The notes: generated by a model from the sequence alone, not told the origin. A DNA stretch of 64,000 nt from CADEDH01 sp039201605 (GCA_039201605.1 JBCCRO010000018.1:1-64000); one strand, 5' to 3'; positions 33,468 to 43,210 are shown, counted from the first letter of the stretch. Program-made: numbers and translations.

Positions 33468-34267
33468 CAGACGGTCTCCACGGTGCTCGGCTCGGAGGCG
33501 GCCGACGGAGGGGGCTCCTCGCTGCCGTCGTCCCCGAAGTAGGCCTCGATGACGGCCCGGTCCTCCATGATCGCCTCCGGCGACCCCTCGGCCAGCTTCG
33601 AGCCGTGGTTGAGCACCACCACCCGCTGGCACAGGTCCTTGACGAAGCGGATGTCGTGCTCGACCAGGAGGAAGGCGACACCCCGCTCCCGGTTGAGGAT
33701 GACGAGGCGCTCCTTGATCTCCTCGACCAGGGCGGGGTTGACGCCCGAGGTCGCCTCGTCGAGGAGGACCAGCTTCGGATCGCTCATCAGCGACATCCCC
33801 AACTCCAGCAGGCGACGCTGACCGCCGGAGAGGGTGCCGGCCAGCTCATCTCGCACCCGGGAGAGGAGGAGGAACTCGATGAGCTGGTCGGCTTTCTCCC
33901 GGGTCGCCCGATCGGGCTTCCCGAAGAGCTTGCGGAGGCCGACATCGCGCCACTGGACGCTGAGCTCCATGTTCTCCAACACGCTCAGCTCCCGGTAGAC
34001 CCGGATCACCTGGAAGGTGCGGGCCAGGCCCAGGTGGGCCACCCGATGGGGCTTCGACCGGGTGATGTCGACACCGTCGAAGGTCACGGTGCCCTCATCG
34101 ATCGTCTGGACCCGACTGAGACAGTCGAACAGTGTCGTCTTCCCGCTGCCGTTGGGGCCGATCAGGCCGACCATCTCGCCCTCGTCGACGTGGATGTCGA
34201 CATCGTCGACTGCGACGAGGCCACCGAAGCGGCGCACGATGCCCCGCGCTTCGAGGAGGTGGGTCAT
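33467..34267 (-). CDS. livG: ABC transporter ATP-binding protein (LivG-like)
   Basis: 266 residues. Walker A GPNGSGKTTLFDCL, the LivG-type DIT...HRVAHLGLARTFQ region with a long helical insert after it, signature LSGGQRRLLELGMSLM, Walker B KLVLLDEATSGVNP. Partner ATPase of LivF. The start is within the preceding livM stop (overlap of 4 nt). The C-terminus ends in an acidic/Pro-rich extension (DGSEEPPPSAASEP) beyond the usual LivG length. Confidence 0.93.
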   Translation of the reverse strand: MTHLLEARGIVRRFGGLVAVDDVDIHVDEGEMVGLIGPNGSGKTTLFDCLSRVQTIDEGTVTFDGVDITRSKPHRVAHLGLARTFQVIRVYRELSVLENMELSVQWRDVGLRKLFGKPDRATREKADQLIEFLLLSRVRDELAGTLSGGQRRLLELGMSLMSDPKLVLLDEATSGVNPALVEEIKERLVILNRERGVAFLLVEHDIRFVKDLCQRVVVLNHGSKLAEGSPEAIMEDRAVIEAYFGDDGSEEPPPSAASEPSTVETV

Positions 34268-35421
34268 ACCGTCGCCCTTTCGGAATCGGAACCGGGCTCG
34301 GTCCCGCCGCCGGTCAGGACCGGGTCGGACTCGACCTCATCTTCGAACCACTCCCCCGATTCCGCGCTCCCGAGCCCGGCCCGCACCGGGACCCGATCGT
34401 CACCGTAGGTGTCACCCGGTTCGGTGCCGAGCCACTTGTCGAGCAGGGTGATCACCGACGGACCCCGGGCGTCGAACAGGCCGACGAGACCGCGAGGGAT
34501 GTAGAGCACGATCACGATGAGGAGCACGCCCTGCACGATGAGGTGGAAGTCGAGGAAGTTGGCCCATACGACCTCGTTGAGCCAGAACAGCACGGTGGCT
34601 CCGATCACCGGGCCGATCACCGTGCCGATGCCACCGAGCATGGCGCCCATGACCGCCTCGACCGTTCGGAGTTCGACAAAGGCCGTGTCAGGGTCCACCG
34701 AGGTGATCTGGAAGGCCCAGAGACCACCGAAGAGCCCGGTCGACATCCCGGCGAAGGAGAAGATGGCGACCTTGGTTCGGGTGGCGTTGATCCCGCGCAT
34801 CTCGGCCCCCACCTCATCCTCGCGAATGGCGACCAGGGCCGAACCGAAGCGGGTCCGCCGCAGCCACCACGTGAAGACCAGCAGCGCTGCGACCAGTACG
34901 AGCTGCACGTAGTAGAACAGCGGCCTGTTGAGGTACAGCGGCAGGTTGAGGCCGACGCCGCCCCCGGTGACCGGCTTGGCCACCCGCACGATCTCGCGCA
35001 TGGCTACGAACGTCCCGAGCATGGCGATGGAGAAGTAGGGCCCCTTGAGCCGCATGGTGGCGCTGCCGATGAGCGCCGCCAGGACGCCGGAGACCACCGC
35101 ACCGAGCAGGATGCACAGCACGGGCGGCCAGCCGATCTGGAGCGAATTGCCCTCGGTGGACATGAAGATGGCGGTGACGTAGGCCCCGATCCCGAACCAG
35201 ACGGCGTGGCCGAAGTCGACGTAGCCGGTGAAGCCACCGGTCAGGTTCCAGTTGATGGCCACCCCGATGGTGGTGAGCATCAGGGTGTAGGTGAAGAGCG
35301 TGGCATCGTTGGTCTGCGGGAGCAGCGGCACCGCCGCCAGGTAGACGAGCGTGGCCGCGGTGACGACTTGGCCGAGCCGCCTGAGAGCCGGCGAACGAAC
35401 AAAGGCGGCGATTGCGCTCAT
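34264..35421 (-). CDS. livM: ABC transporter permease (LivM-like) with long hydrophilic tail
   Basis: 385 residues. About ten hydrophobic segments with the LivM pattern (GYVDFGHAVWFGIGAYV, ATMRLKGPYFSIAMLGTF, then GINATRTKVAIFSFAGM). The last 65 residues after IPRGLVGLFDARGPS are hydrophilic and acidic (GSAESGEWFEDEVESDP), unusual for LivM, and probably cytoplasmic. It forms the channel with LivH. ATG 35421 and the livH stop overlap as ATGA. Whether the tail binds a regulator is unknown. Confidence 0.9.
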   Translation of the reverse strand: MSAIAAFVRSPALRRLGQVVTAATLVYLAAVPLLPQTNDATLFTYTLMLTTIGVAINWNLTGGFTGYVDFGHAVWFGIGAYVTAIFMSTEGNSLQIGWPPVLCILLGAVVSGVLAALIGSATMRLKGPYFSIAMLGTFVAMREIVRVAKPVTGGGVGLNLPLYLNRPLFYYVQLVLVAALLVFTWWLRRTRFGSALVAIREDEVGAEMRGINATRTKVAIFSFAGMSTGLFGGLWAFQITSVDPDTAFVELRTVEAVMGAMLGGIGTVIGPVIGATVLFWLNEVVWANFLDFHLIVQGVLLIVIVLYIPRGLVGLFDARGPSVITLLDKWLGTEPGDTYGDDRVPVRAGLGSAESGEWFEDEVESDPVLTGGGTEPGSDSERATV

Positions 35422-36311
35422 GTGGCCGTGGCGTCCACGGGGCGAAGGCCGCCGAACAGGCCCTGGGGGCGGGTGATCAGGGCCACCACCAGGACCACGA
35501 ACGAGGCCACGACCGCCAGATTGGTCCCGATGCCGGCAACGTAGACGGCGAGGCCGGCCTCGACGACGCCGAGCAGCATGGCACCACCGAGCGCTCCCTT
35601 GATCGATCCGAGGCCCGACATGGCGGTGACGGCGAAGGCCTTCAGGGTGAGAGGCGGGCCCTGGAAGGGCTGGACGGCCAGAATGGGGCTGATCAGGGCA
35701 CCGGCCACGCCAGTGATCCCGATGCAGATGGCGAAGGTGACGGCGTAGACCCACTTCACGTCGATGCCGACGATCTGGGCCGCCTCGCGGTTCTGGGCGG
35801 CGGCCCGGATGCTCTTGCCCAAACGGGTCCGCTGCAGGAAGGCGCTCAGCCCCACCAGGATGGCGAGCGCGCACAGGAGGACGAAGAACTTGGTCACCGG
35901 AACGGTCACGCCGTCGAGAAGCTGCCAGCTGCCGTCGAGGGCGGTGTCGTTACGACGGAAGTCGGCGGTGAAGATCAGCTTCATACCGTTGGCGAGGATG
36001 ATCGAGACGCCGAACATCACCAGCAGGGACACCAGATGGGGCCGGTCGATGACCCGGTTGACCAACACCCGTTGCAGGACGAAGCCGACCACCGTCATCA
36101 CCACGAAGATGGCGGGTGCGGCGATGAAGGGATCGATCCCGGCGTACTCGTTGGCCAGCCAGGCCAGGTAGGCGCCCACCATGACGAACTCGCCGTGGGC
36201 GAAGTTGATGACTCCCAGCACGCCCCAGATGATGGAGAAGCCCAGCACCAGCACGGTGTACATGCCACCGAGGGCGATGCCGTTGATCAGGGCCTGCAAC
36301 AGTTGGCTCAC
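35418..36311 (-). CDS. livH: ABC transporter permease (LivH-like)
   Basis: 297 residues, the typical LivH length, with eight or so helices and the family signature GVLGVINFAHGEFVMVGAYLAW. Channel partner of LivM. It begins with GTG 36311 three bases after the stop of the solute-binding protein gene, so it is transcribed and probably translated together with it. Confidence 0.92.
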   Translation of the reverse strand: MSQLLQALINGIALGGMYTVLVLGFSIIWGVLGVINFAHGEFVMVGAYLAWLANEYAGIDPFIAAPAIFVVMTVVGFVLQRVLVNRVIDRPHLVSLLVMFGVSIILANGMKLIFTADFRRNDTALDGSWQLLDGVTVPVTKFFVLLCALAILVGLSAFLQRTRLGKSIRAAAQNREAAQIVGIDVKWVYAVTFAICIGITGVAGALISPILAVQPFQGPPLTLKAFAVTAMSGLGSIKGALGGAMLLGVVEAGLAVYVAGIGTNLAVVASFVVLVVALITRPQGLFGGLRPVDATAT

Positions 36312-36314
36312 CGG

Positions 36315-37625
36315 TCAGCCCTGCGGGTACCGAAGGTCGGTGGACGCTGCGCCGTCGGGGGCGATCACCCGGATCTCACCGTCCTGGATCTGGATGGTGC
36401 CCATGGGCTTGGCGACGTTGACCCCGCGCCCGTCGAACGAGATCGGCCCGTAGAACGTGTCGACCTCCAGTCCCCGCAGCGCTTCCCGAACGGCGTCGGT
36501 CTCGGTCGAGCCGGCGGCCTCGATGGCGATCTGCAGGGCCAGGCCGGAGGCTGAGGCGCTCGCCGCCTGGTAGACGGGAGGCGCGCCCCACAAGGCCTCG
36601 TAGTAGGCCGAGTAGTCGGCCGCCGTGCCGAAGTACGGGCCCTCGTAGCCCATGGTCGCCTCCCATTGTGTGGGACCGAGGACCCCGTCCACGTCGCCGC
36701 CCAGTTCGTCGACCAGCTGGGGGTTGGACGGCCCGACCGTGATCAACATGCCGTCGGGCTCGAAGCCGAGCTCCTTCGCCGAGTTCACGAACATCACCGC
36801 ATCGTTGTAGTGGCCACCACCGACGAAGATGTCCGGTTCGAGATCGCGGAATTTGGTCATGATGGCGGACACGTCCTGGATGTCCTTGGGATACCGCTCG
36901 ACCGCCAGCACCTCGACGCCGGCGTCGGCCAGATGGCGTTGCGCCCCGTCGGCGACGGCGGTGGCGAAGGACGTGTCCTCGTAGGCCACGACCGCCGTGG
37001 TCGCCCCCTCAGTCGCCATCGCCTGGATCCCCGACCGGGTGTAGTCGCTGGCGATGGTGGCAACCAGGAACAGGTTGGTGAACCCCCGTTCGAACATCGT
37101 GTCGGAGGTGCCGTTGCCTCCGACCATGATCACATTGTTCTTCTCCGAGATGGCGCTGGCCCCGGTGGCGATCCCGCTCGAGTACGGGCCGAGGAGGAAG
37201 TCCACCCCGTCCTCGTCGATCAGCTTCTGCGTCAGGTTGGCGGCGGTGTCGGCGTCGGACTCATCGTCGTAGTACACGATCTCGACCGCATACCGTTCGC
37301 CGTCGACGTCGATGCCTCCGTAGTCGTTGTTGACCCACTCGACCCAGGTGTCGTAACCCTGTCGCGAGTCCCGCCCCTCCACGGCGAACTTGCCGGTCTC
37401 CGACAATGCGGCTCCGATGCGGATCGTGCCGGTCATGATCGGACCGCCCGTCGGCACGACGGCACCGACCCCGCCGACGACCAACGGCGGATCGTCGATA
37501 CCGGCGACGTCGGCACCTGTGGTCTCGAGGGCGTTCTCGATGGGGGCGTCACCCTCGGCGCAGGCGGCGACGATCAGGGCCAGCACTGCCGCCAGCAACG
37601 TCGTGCGCCCCCAGTGTCGTCGCAT
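36315..37625 (-). CDS. ABC transporter substrate-binding lipoprotein (LivJ/LivK-type)
   Basis: 436 residues from ATG 37625, with GGGAGGGGG upstream as ribosome site. Signal peptide with lipobox at Cys 22 (LALIVAAC). A mature type I periplasmic-binding fold follows: IGAALSETGKFAVEGRDSRQG, YYDDESDADTAANLTQKLI, LGPYSSGIATGASAISEKNN and GTSDTMFERGF are typical of the LivJ/amide-urea-binding group. It captures the ligand outside the membrane for the LivHMGF channel encoded next. It is immediately downstream of a two-component system, a hint of ligand- or stress-controlled expression. The ligand is unknown. Confidence 0.9.
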   Translation of the reverse strand: MRRHWGRTTLLAAVLALIVAACAEGDAPIENALETTGADVAGIDDPPLVVGGVGAVVPTGGPIMTGTIRIGAALSETGKFAVEGRDSRQGYDTWVEWVNNDYGGIDVDGERYAVEIVYYDDESDADTAANLTQKLIDEDGVDFLLGPYSSGIATGASAISEKNNVIMVGGNGTSDTMFERGFTNLFLVATIASDYTRSGIQAMATEGATTAVVAYEDTSFATAVADGAQRHLADAGVEVLAVERYPKDIQDVSAIMTKFRDLEPDIFVGGGHYNDAVMFVNSAKELGFEPDGMLITVGPSNPQLVDELGGDVDGVLGPTQWEATMGYEGPYFGTAADYSAYYEALWGAPPVYQAASASASGLALQIAIEAAGSTETDAVREALRGLEVDTFYGPISFDGRGVNVAKPMGTIQIQDGEIRVIAPDGAASTDLRYPQG

Positions 37626-37786
37626 CCCACCCCCTCCCCTCAGCGCGAGCGCCTCGCCGTGGACGGTGTGCCGCCCGACACACCTACCCCGATCCTCAAC
37701 GTACGCGCCGACGGCGTCGTCGTGGTCGAAAAAAACCGGGAAACGCATCAATAAGTCGTAAACGTGCCAGTCGGCCGGGCCGGCGA
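37626..37786. promoter_or_regulatory. 161-bp region between response regulator and Liv operon, candidate promoter/operator
   Basis: Contains an AT-richer patch and two near-identical heptamers on the plus strand, GGAAACG (37739-37745) and GTAAACG (37758-37764), 19 bp apart. GGAAACG also occurs at 41014-41020 just upstream of the histidine kinase start. Two repeats about two helical turns apart would suit an OmpR-type dimer, so the neighbouring response regulator may bind here. This is inference from short motifs only. Confidence 0.4.
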
Positions 37787-38470
37787 TCAACCAAGTCGGT
37801 AGCCGAGTCCGTGCTCGGTGACGAAGTAGGGCTCATCTCCCGGCTGCTCGATTTTGGTGCGGAGCCGGCTGACATAGATGCGCACGTAGTGGGTCTCCCG
37901 CTCGTACCCGTCGCCCCAGACGGCTTGCAGGATCTGCTGGTGGGGCACGGTCTTGCCGAGATGCTGGGCGTAGTAGCGGAGCACGCTCAGCTCGGTCCTG
38001 GTCAAATCGAGTTCGTCGCCGGCCAACCACACCCGATTGGCGGCCACATTGAACGACAGGTCGCGATGGTTGATGCGCGGCTCGGTCTCGACGTGACTGT
38101 CCACCGAAGCCCGCCGGAGCGCCGAACGCACGCGGGCCATCAGTTCCTCCACCCCGAATGGCTTCGTCAAGCAATCGTCGGCGCCGCAGTCGAGCGCAGC
38201 GACGATGTCCCGCTCGTCGGCCATGGCAGTAAGCACGATCACGGGCACGTCGCTGAACACTCGGAGCCGACGACAGGTCTCATACCCATCGAGGTGGGGC
38301 ATCATGATGTCGAGCACGACCAGGTCGACCGGGCTGTGGCGAACGGTCGCCAGCGCCTCCATGCCGTTGGCGCACTCCTCGACCTCGTACTGGCGCGCCT
38401 CCAGGTTGCGGCGGACGAAGGCACGCATCGAGGAGTCGTCGTCGACGACGAGTATGCGGGGGGAGGTCAC
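37787..38470 (-). CDS. OmpR-family response regulator
   Basis: 227 residues. Receiver domain with acidic pocket D10-D12 (ILVVDDDSS), phosphorylation site D54 (DLVVLDIMMPHLDGY), then T/A region and KPFG near 104. A C-terminal winged helix (about 130-225) ends YETHYVRIYVSRLRTKIEQP-like and GLGYRLG. GTG 38470 overlaps the kinase stop as GTGA, so it is translated with the kinase. It most likely controls the Liv operon immediately downstream and perhaps its own genes. Confidence 0.9.
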   Translation of the reverse strand: MTSPRILVVDDDSSMRAFVRRNLEARQYEVEECANGMEALATVRHSPVDLVVLDIMMPHLDGYETCRRLRVFSDVPVIVLTAMADERDIVAALDCGADDCLTKPFGVEELMARVRSALRRASVDSHVETEPRINHRDLSFNVAANRVWLAGDELDLTRTELSVLRYYAQHLGKTVPHQQILQAVWGDGYERETHYVRIYVSRLRTKIEQPGDEPYFVTEHGLGYRLG

Positions 38471-40986
38471 GGTGCCCTCGCCGCCGGTGTTTCGACGGCC
38501 GACAACGGATCGTCGGTGGGAATCGCGAGCTGGAATATGCTGCCGCCGCCGGCTCGATCCTCGACCCGGATCCGCCCGCCGTGGGCGACAACGAACCCGC
38601 GGGCGATAGCGAGCCCGAGACCGGTGCCGGCGTGCGGGGCATCGAGGTCGCTGTTGCCGCGGACGAACACCTCGAAGATCGAGGATTTCGCCTCGTCGGG
38701 CACACCAGGGCCCCGATCGAGAACCGAGATACGGATCTCTTCGACCCCAGCGGCAAGATCGGGCCCGGACCCGGGCCGCAACTCCACCTCGACCTCGACC
38801 GCCTTGTCCGGAGGGGAGTAGGTGCAGGCGTTCTCCACAACATTGCGCACGGCGGTGACGATACGGGTCTCGTCCACCAGCACCTCACGGCGGGGAACCG
38901 GACCCACCGTCACCCGGCGACGCTCGGCCCCCACCCCCGCCACGGCGGCGGCAATGATCGAGTCGAGCTCGATCGGCACTCGTCGCAGGTCGAGCATGCC
39001 GGCGTCGATCCGTCGCATATCGAGCAAGCGTTGGACGAGACCGGTGAGCCGATCGGCCTCGGTGGCGACGAGGTGGAGGAACTCGCGCCGATCGGTCTCC
39101 TCCCACTCGACGTCCTCGGCCAGGAGCGTGCTGGCGTAGCCCTTGATCAGAGCCAGGGGCGTCCGGAACTCGTGGCTGACGGTGGCGAGCAGGCCGGACT
39201 TCATCCGGTCGAGTTGCCGATCACGAGTAACGTCGGTCCACACCAGCCCCTGGCCGATCTGCTGGTTGCGCTCGTCGGCGACCGTGAGTCGACGGACTCG
39301 CCACGTGCGATCGGCGCCGTCGTGGTGGCGCAGCTCAAGTTCGCAGAAGCTCTCTGCCGTCGACGAACGCAGCCGCTCCAGCTCGGTAGCCGCCGTCGTC
39401 GGCTCGACGGCGATACCGACCAGCCGGCGGACGACGTCGTCGCCGGAGGGGAGGTCGACCATGTCCAGGGCCGGCTCGCCGCCTGCTGCCAACAGATCGA
39501 CCATCGTGCCGTTGGCGTACAGCAGCCGGCCGTCACCGGCCTCGACGAGCAGCCCGTCGTCGACGCTCTCCACGATCGCCGAGAGCCGGGACGACTGCTC
39601 CTGCAGGGACTTGTCGGTGCGGGCGAACAGCTCGGCGTTGCGCAGCGCGGCACCGGCAATCGAGGCGAAGCTGGCCGACAGCTCTATTTCGTGGTGGGAG
39701 TAGGTGTGGGGGGTCGCCTTGTACAACATGATCACCATCGGTGACTCCAGGGACGACGGCAGCGGCACCGCCAACATGCTGCGATAGCCGAGCCTGCGGG
39801 CCAACGACCGGACCTCGTCAGGTACGAAATCGCTCTCGGTGTCGGCGACCTGGACTGGCGCCTGACTCTCGGAGGAACGGACCGAGGGAAGCGCCGCGTC
39901 GTAGATCTGTGGTCGGAGCCCCCCTCCGTCGACAGCGTCGTGGCCTCGCACGGCGATGGGTGACGAGCGACGATGACGATGATCGAGCTGGATCACCGAA
40001 GAGCCGTCAACGTCGAGCAGGCGCTCTACGTGCTCCAGCGCCGTGGCCAGCACTTGGCCGGGGTCGAGGCTGCGACCGAGCAGCTCCGCCGCCTGGAGAA
40101 GGGCATCGATCTCGTTGAACGACGACCTGATGTCGGCCTCGATGGCGGTGACCGCTCGCGCCAGCCGCTTCAGCTCCACCGGCCGGTCGGGCAGCTCCTC
40201 CAGCCGGTCCCGGAGCACCGGCCGCATCTCTCCGCGGACCCGGAGGTCGTCGACCGCCTCCATCAGCGTATTGGTCGAGCGCTCGACCCGACGGCGGAGC
40301 ACCAGCCAGAGGCCGACCAATCCCATCACCAGAACGCCGGCCAGACCGGTCATCCACAAGCGCAGAGCGATAGCCGACGCCATGGCCTGCGAGGCCGGGC
40401 GATGGACGACGAGGGTGGAGCCGTCGGCAGCGGTCGCCGTCGCATGCCACCAGACCCGGCCATCGGATCCCTCCGAGGTGAATTCCTCACGCTCGCCGCT
40501 GACGGCGCGGACGGCGACCACCCGGAGCCAGGCCAACGTAGCTTCATCCGGGACCTCACGCGCCACGATCACCTGCAGCTCGAACGGCGTCGCACTCGTC
40601 GACGGTTCCATGGGGAAGACGAGCATCGCCTCGCGCCCGGCGGCCGCCGCCAGCTCGGCACGCTGCGACGGGTCGGCCGCCGCCAGTGCAGCGACCAGCT
40701 GGCGGTCCTCGAAGCGTTCCCCCGCCTTGATCCGGCCACTCATGACGATGACGACCACGACGGCGAAAGCGATCACGAGGAGCGCAGTACCCAGCAGGAG
40801 GCGCCGGACGAGGACGCTCAGTCGACGACCGTCAGCGGGCTCGAACCAGACCTCGGGAATCGACCACTGGGGAGGCACCTCCTGGGCCATGGGCTCGAAG
40901 GGTACCAGCCCCGTCCGGGCCATCTCGGAACGGACGAGCGACGCAGGCTCGGCGCTGATCGACAGGCTCGGTGGTGATGCGTTCAT
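38467..40986 (-). CDS. Membrane sensor histidine kinase with GAF and PAS-like domains
   Basis: 839 residues from ATG 40986; a longer frame to 41037 adds 17 residues. Transmembrane helix 1 at 61-83, an external sensor domain of about 120 residues, helix 2 at about 207-230 (LRLWMTGLAGVLVMGLVGLWLV), a HAMP-like helical linker, a GAF domain (about 300-450, VLATALEHVERLLDVDGSS), a PAS-like domain (about 465-590), HisKA with H605 (ATVSHEFRTPLALIKGY) and a HATPase (N-box near 719, RNVVENACTYSPP; G-box GTGLGLAIA). It phosphorylates the regulator encoded downstream. The external ligand is unknown; adjacency to a Liv operon suggests it senses the imported solute or a related signal. Confidence 0.9.
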   Translation of the reverse strand: MNASPPSLSISAEPASLVRSEMARTGLVPFEPMAQEVPPQWSIPEVWFEPADGRRLSVLVRRLLLGTALLVIAFAVVVVIVMSGRIKAGERFEDRQLVAALAAADPSQRAELAAAAGREAMLVFPMEPSTSATPFELQVIVAREVPDEATLAWLRVVAVRAVSGEREEFTSEGSDGRVWWHATATAADGSTLVVHRPASQAMASAIALRLWMTGLAGVLVMGLVGLWLVLRRRVERSTNTLMEAVDDLRVRGEMRPVLRDRLEELPDRPVELKRLARAVTAIEADIRSSFNEIDALLQAAELLGRSLDPGQVLATALEHVERLLDVDGSSVIQLDHRHRRSSPIAVRGHDAVDGGGLRPQIYDAALPSVRSSESQAPVQVADTESDFVPDEVRSLARRLGYRSMLAVPLPSSLESPMVIMLYKATPHTYSHHEIELSASFASIAGAALRNAELFARTDKSLQEQSSRLSAIVESVDDGLLVEAGDGRLLYANGTMVDLLAAGGEPALDMVDLPSGDDVVRRLVGIAVEPTTAATELERLRSSTAESFCELELRHHDGADRTWRVRRLTVADERNQQIGQGLVWTDVTRDRQLDRMKSGLLATVSHEFRTPLALIKGYASTLLAEDVEWEETDRREFLHLVATEADRLTGLVQRLLDMRRIDAGMLDLRRVPIELDSIIAAAVAGVGAERRRVTVGPVPRREVLVDETRIVTAVRNVVENACTYSPPDKAVEVEVELRPGSGPDLAAGVEEIRISVLDRGPGVPDEAKSSIFEVFVRGNSDLDAPHAGTGLGLAIARGFVVAHGGRIRVEDRAGGGSIFQLAIPTDDPLSAVETPAARAP

Positions 40987-41020
40987 CGTGGCCACCCCTC
41001 GGGGACGCCATCCGGAAACG

Positions 41021-41057
41021 GTGCCTTCCCCCGGCAAAGGTCGCCGGGGGAAGGCAC
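41021..41057. terminator. Strong hairpin terminator, 15-bp perfect stem
   Basis: A 15-nt arm (41021-41035, GTGCCTTCCCCCGGC) is exactly complementary to 41043-41057, with a 7-nt loop. It lies between the end of the TRAP permease gene (41134) and the start of the kinase gene (40986), both on the minus strand, so it insulates the two operons. It is among the longest perfect stems in the window. Confidence 0.8.
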
Positions 41058-41133
41058 TGGTGCTGCATCTCTCTGCTCGTGAGAGCGCACCCTCACCCGG
41101 GCCCGCCGTACCCGGGGACCATGAGCCCGACGT

Positions 41134-43158
41134 CTAGGCCGGGACAAGATGCTCCGCACTCACCTCCGGAGCGATGCGGCGACGGTTCTGGAGGATGAAC
41201 AGACCCACGAACAGGACGAGTCCGACGAGGTTGGCGCCCAGCGACGGCCAGAGCAGTAGACCCACCAGTGGCAGGAGCAGGATGCGCCCCAGCATCGAGA
41301 GGTGGTCGAACAGGTACCCGGTGAACACCGCACTGAAGGCGTAGAGCCCGAAGAGGCCGAAAGCGAATACCTGGAGCTGCTGGACCACCGAGCCGTCGAT
41401 GAGCCACGAGTAGGCGAACAGCAGAGGCATGATGTAGAGCCCCTTGGCGATCTTCCACGACGACACGCCGGTGGCCATCGGCGAGGCACCGGCGATACCG
41501 GAGGCCGCATACGCCGCCAGGCAGACCGGAGGCGTGACGTTGGAGTCCTGCGACAGCCAGAAGATGATCATGTGGGCGGCGAGGAGCGAGACGCCCATGC
41601 CTTCCAACGCTGGAGCGGCCAGCACCGCCAGCATGATGTAGGCCGCCGTCACCGGCAACCCCATGCCGAGGAACAGTGAGGCGATGGCGATCAACACGAT
41701 GGCATAGATGAGGACGCCACCCGAGAGATCGACGATCAGCTGGGAGAAGGTGATCGACACACCGGACAGGTTGATGGCACCCACGATGATCCCGGCTGCG
41801 ATGAGCATGATCCCGGTCGTGACCATGTTGCGCGAGCCCTGAGCCAGCGAGTCGAGGACGTCGCGGGGCCCCATCTTGTGGTCCCGGCTCAGCCAGGAAC
41901 TGAGCACAACGGCGATGATGGCGAATCCCGCCGAGTAGGTGGGCGTGTAGCCGTAGATCAGCATGCCGACCAGGACTCCGATCGGGATCAGGAAATGTAC
42001 GCCGCCCCGCAGGATTCGGCCGATCGACTCGTCCGAGGTCTCGTTCGTCGGCTGGATGTCGTGGCGGTTGGCCTCCTGGTAGACGAAGAACCCAACGGTG
42101 GCGAAGTACAAGAGGGCCGGCAGAAGCGCCACGCCGATGATCGTCGTGTACGGCAGGCCGGTCCACTGAGCCATGATGAAGGCGCCTGCGCCCATGATGG
42201 GTGGCATCAGCTGGCCGCCGGTGGACGCCGCCGTCTCCACTCCCCCAGCGAAGGTGGGCCTGAAACCGGCCCGCTTCATCATCGGGATCGTGATCGACCC
42301 GGTCGACACCGTGTTGGCGACCGCACTACCGGAGATCGTGCCCATCAAGCCCGAACCGACAACAGCGACCAGACCGGGGCCGCCTTTGACCCGGTGGGTC
42401 ATCTTGGCCGAGAGATTGATGATGAAATCGCCCGCACCCGAGTTGAGCAAGAAGGAGGCGAAGAGGATGAACATGAAGACGAATGTTGAGGAGATCGAGG
42501 CGGTGATACCGAAGAGGCCTTCGTCGGTGAAGAACATCCGATACAGCACTCGCTGCACCCGCATGCCCCGGAAGAAGAACATGCCGTCGATCAAGCTCCC
42601 CCACCACACAACGTAGGTGAGGAAGAAGACGGCCAGCAGCGGGATCACCAGCCCGGCGGTGCGCCGCGCCAGCTCCAGCACCAGCACCACGGCGATGGCG
42701 GCGAAGATCAGGTCGGAGGTGATCGGCACCTCGTTGCGCTCGCGGAGCGCATCCTCCATAAGGATCAGGTAGGCGGCGCAGCCGAAGATCAGCAGCCCGA
42801 GACCGATGTCGAGGGCCAAGCCGAACCGCCGAGCACCCTTCTTCCAGCCCGGGTACACCAGGAACCCGAGAAGACCGAGCGAGCCCATATGGATGGCGTT
42901 TCGCCACAACTCGCTCATGAGGCTGAAGTTGTTGACGTAGAGGTGGAAGACGGCGATGGCGACGGCGATCCCGTAGACCACCTTGCCGAGCAGAGTCCCC
43001 TCCAGCTTGCGGACCGCGGCTTCGGACTCGGCGTCCAGCTCCTTAACCACGTCGCTCTCATCGTCCTCGTGAGGCAGCGCCGCACCATCCCCTGCGGTCA
43101 CTTCGGCGCTGCTGGATTCCAGGTCGGGGTCGAGCCCCCCGACGACGTTCTTGTTCAT
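41134..43158 (-). CDS. TRAP transporter permease, 4TM/12TM fused type
   Basis: 674 residues from ATG 43158, with AAGGA 7 nt upstream. A hydrophilic acidic N-terminus of about 50 residues is followed by about 16 hydrophobic helices: a DctQ-like part first, then a DctM-like part with GSGLMGTISGSAVANTVSTG, STGGQLMPPIMGAGAFIMA and the second half GMGLPVTAAYIMLAVLAAP. This is the single-protein membrane component that works with TAXI-type binding proteins. It imports an organic acid or similar substrate using a Na+/H+ gradient (family knowledge). The gene follows the TAXI gene on the same strand. Confidence 0.92.
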   Translation of the reverse strand: MNKNVVGGLDPDLESSSAEVTAGDGAALPHEDDESDVVKELDAESEAAVRKLEGTLLGKVVYGIAVAIAVFHLYVNNFSLMSELWRNAIHMGSLGLLGFLVYPGWKKGARRFGLALDIGLGLLIFGCAAYLILMEDALRERNEVPITSDLIFAAIAVVLVLELARRTAGLVIPLLAVFFLTYVVWWGSLIDGMFFFRGMRVQRVLYRMFFTDEGLFGITASISSTFVFMFILFASFLLNSGAGDFIINLSAKMTHRVKGGPGLVAVVGSGLMGTISGSAVANTVSTGSITIPMMKRAGFRPTFAGGVETAASTGGQLMPPIMGAGAFIMAQWTGLPYTTIIGVALLPALLYFATVGFFVYQEANRHDIQPTNETSDESIGRILRGGVHFLIPIGVLVGMLIYGYTPTYSAGFAIIAVVLSSWLSRDHKMGPRDVLDSLAQGSRNMVTTGIMLIAAGIIVGAINLSGVSITFSQLIVDLSGGVLIYAIVLIAIASLFLGMGLPVTAAYIMLAVLAAPALEGMGVSLLAAHMIIFWLSQDSNVTPPVCLAAYAASGIAGASPMATGVSSWKIAKGLYIMPLLFAYSWLIDGSVVQQLQVFAFGLFGLYAFSAVFTGYLFDHLSMLGRILLLPLVGLLLWPSLGANLVGLVLFVGLFILQNRRRIAPEVSAEHLVPA

Positions 43159-43210
43159 CGTGCAGTCCTTCGGTTGCTGTGCGTGCCGGAGGCGCTGTAG
43201 GCGCCAAGAA

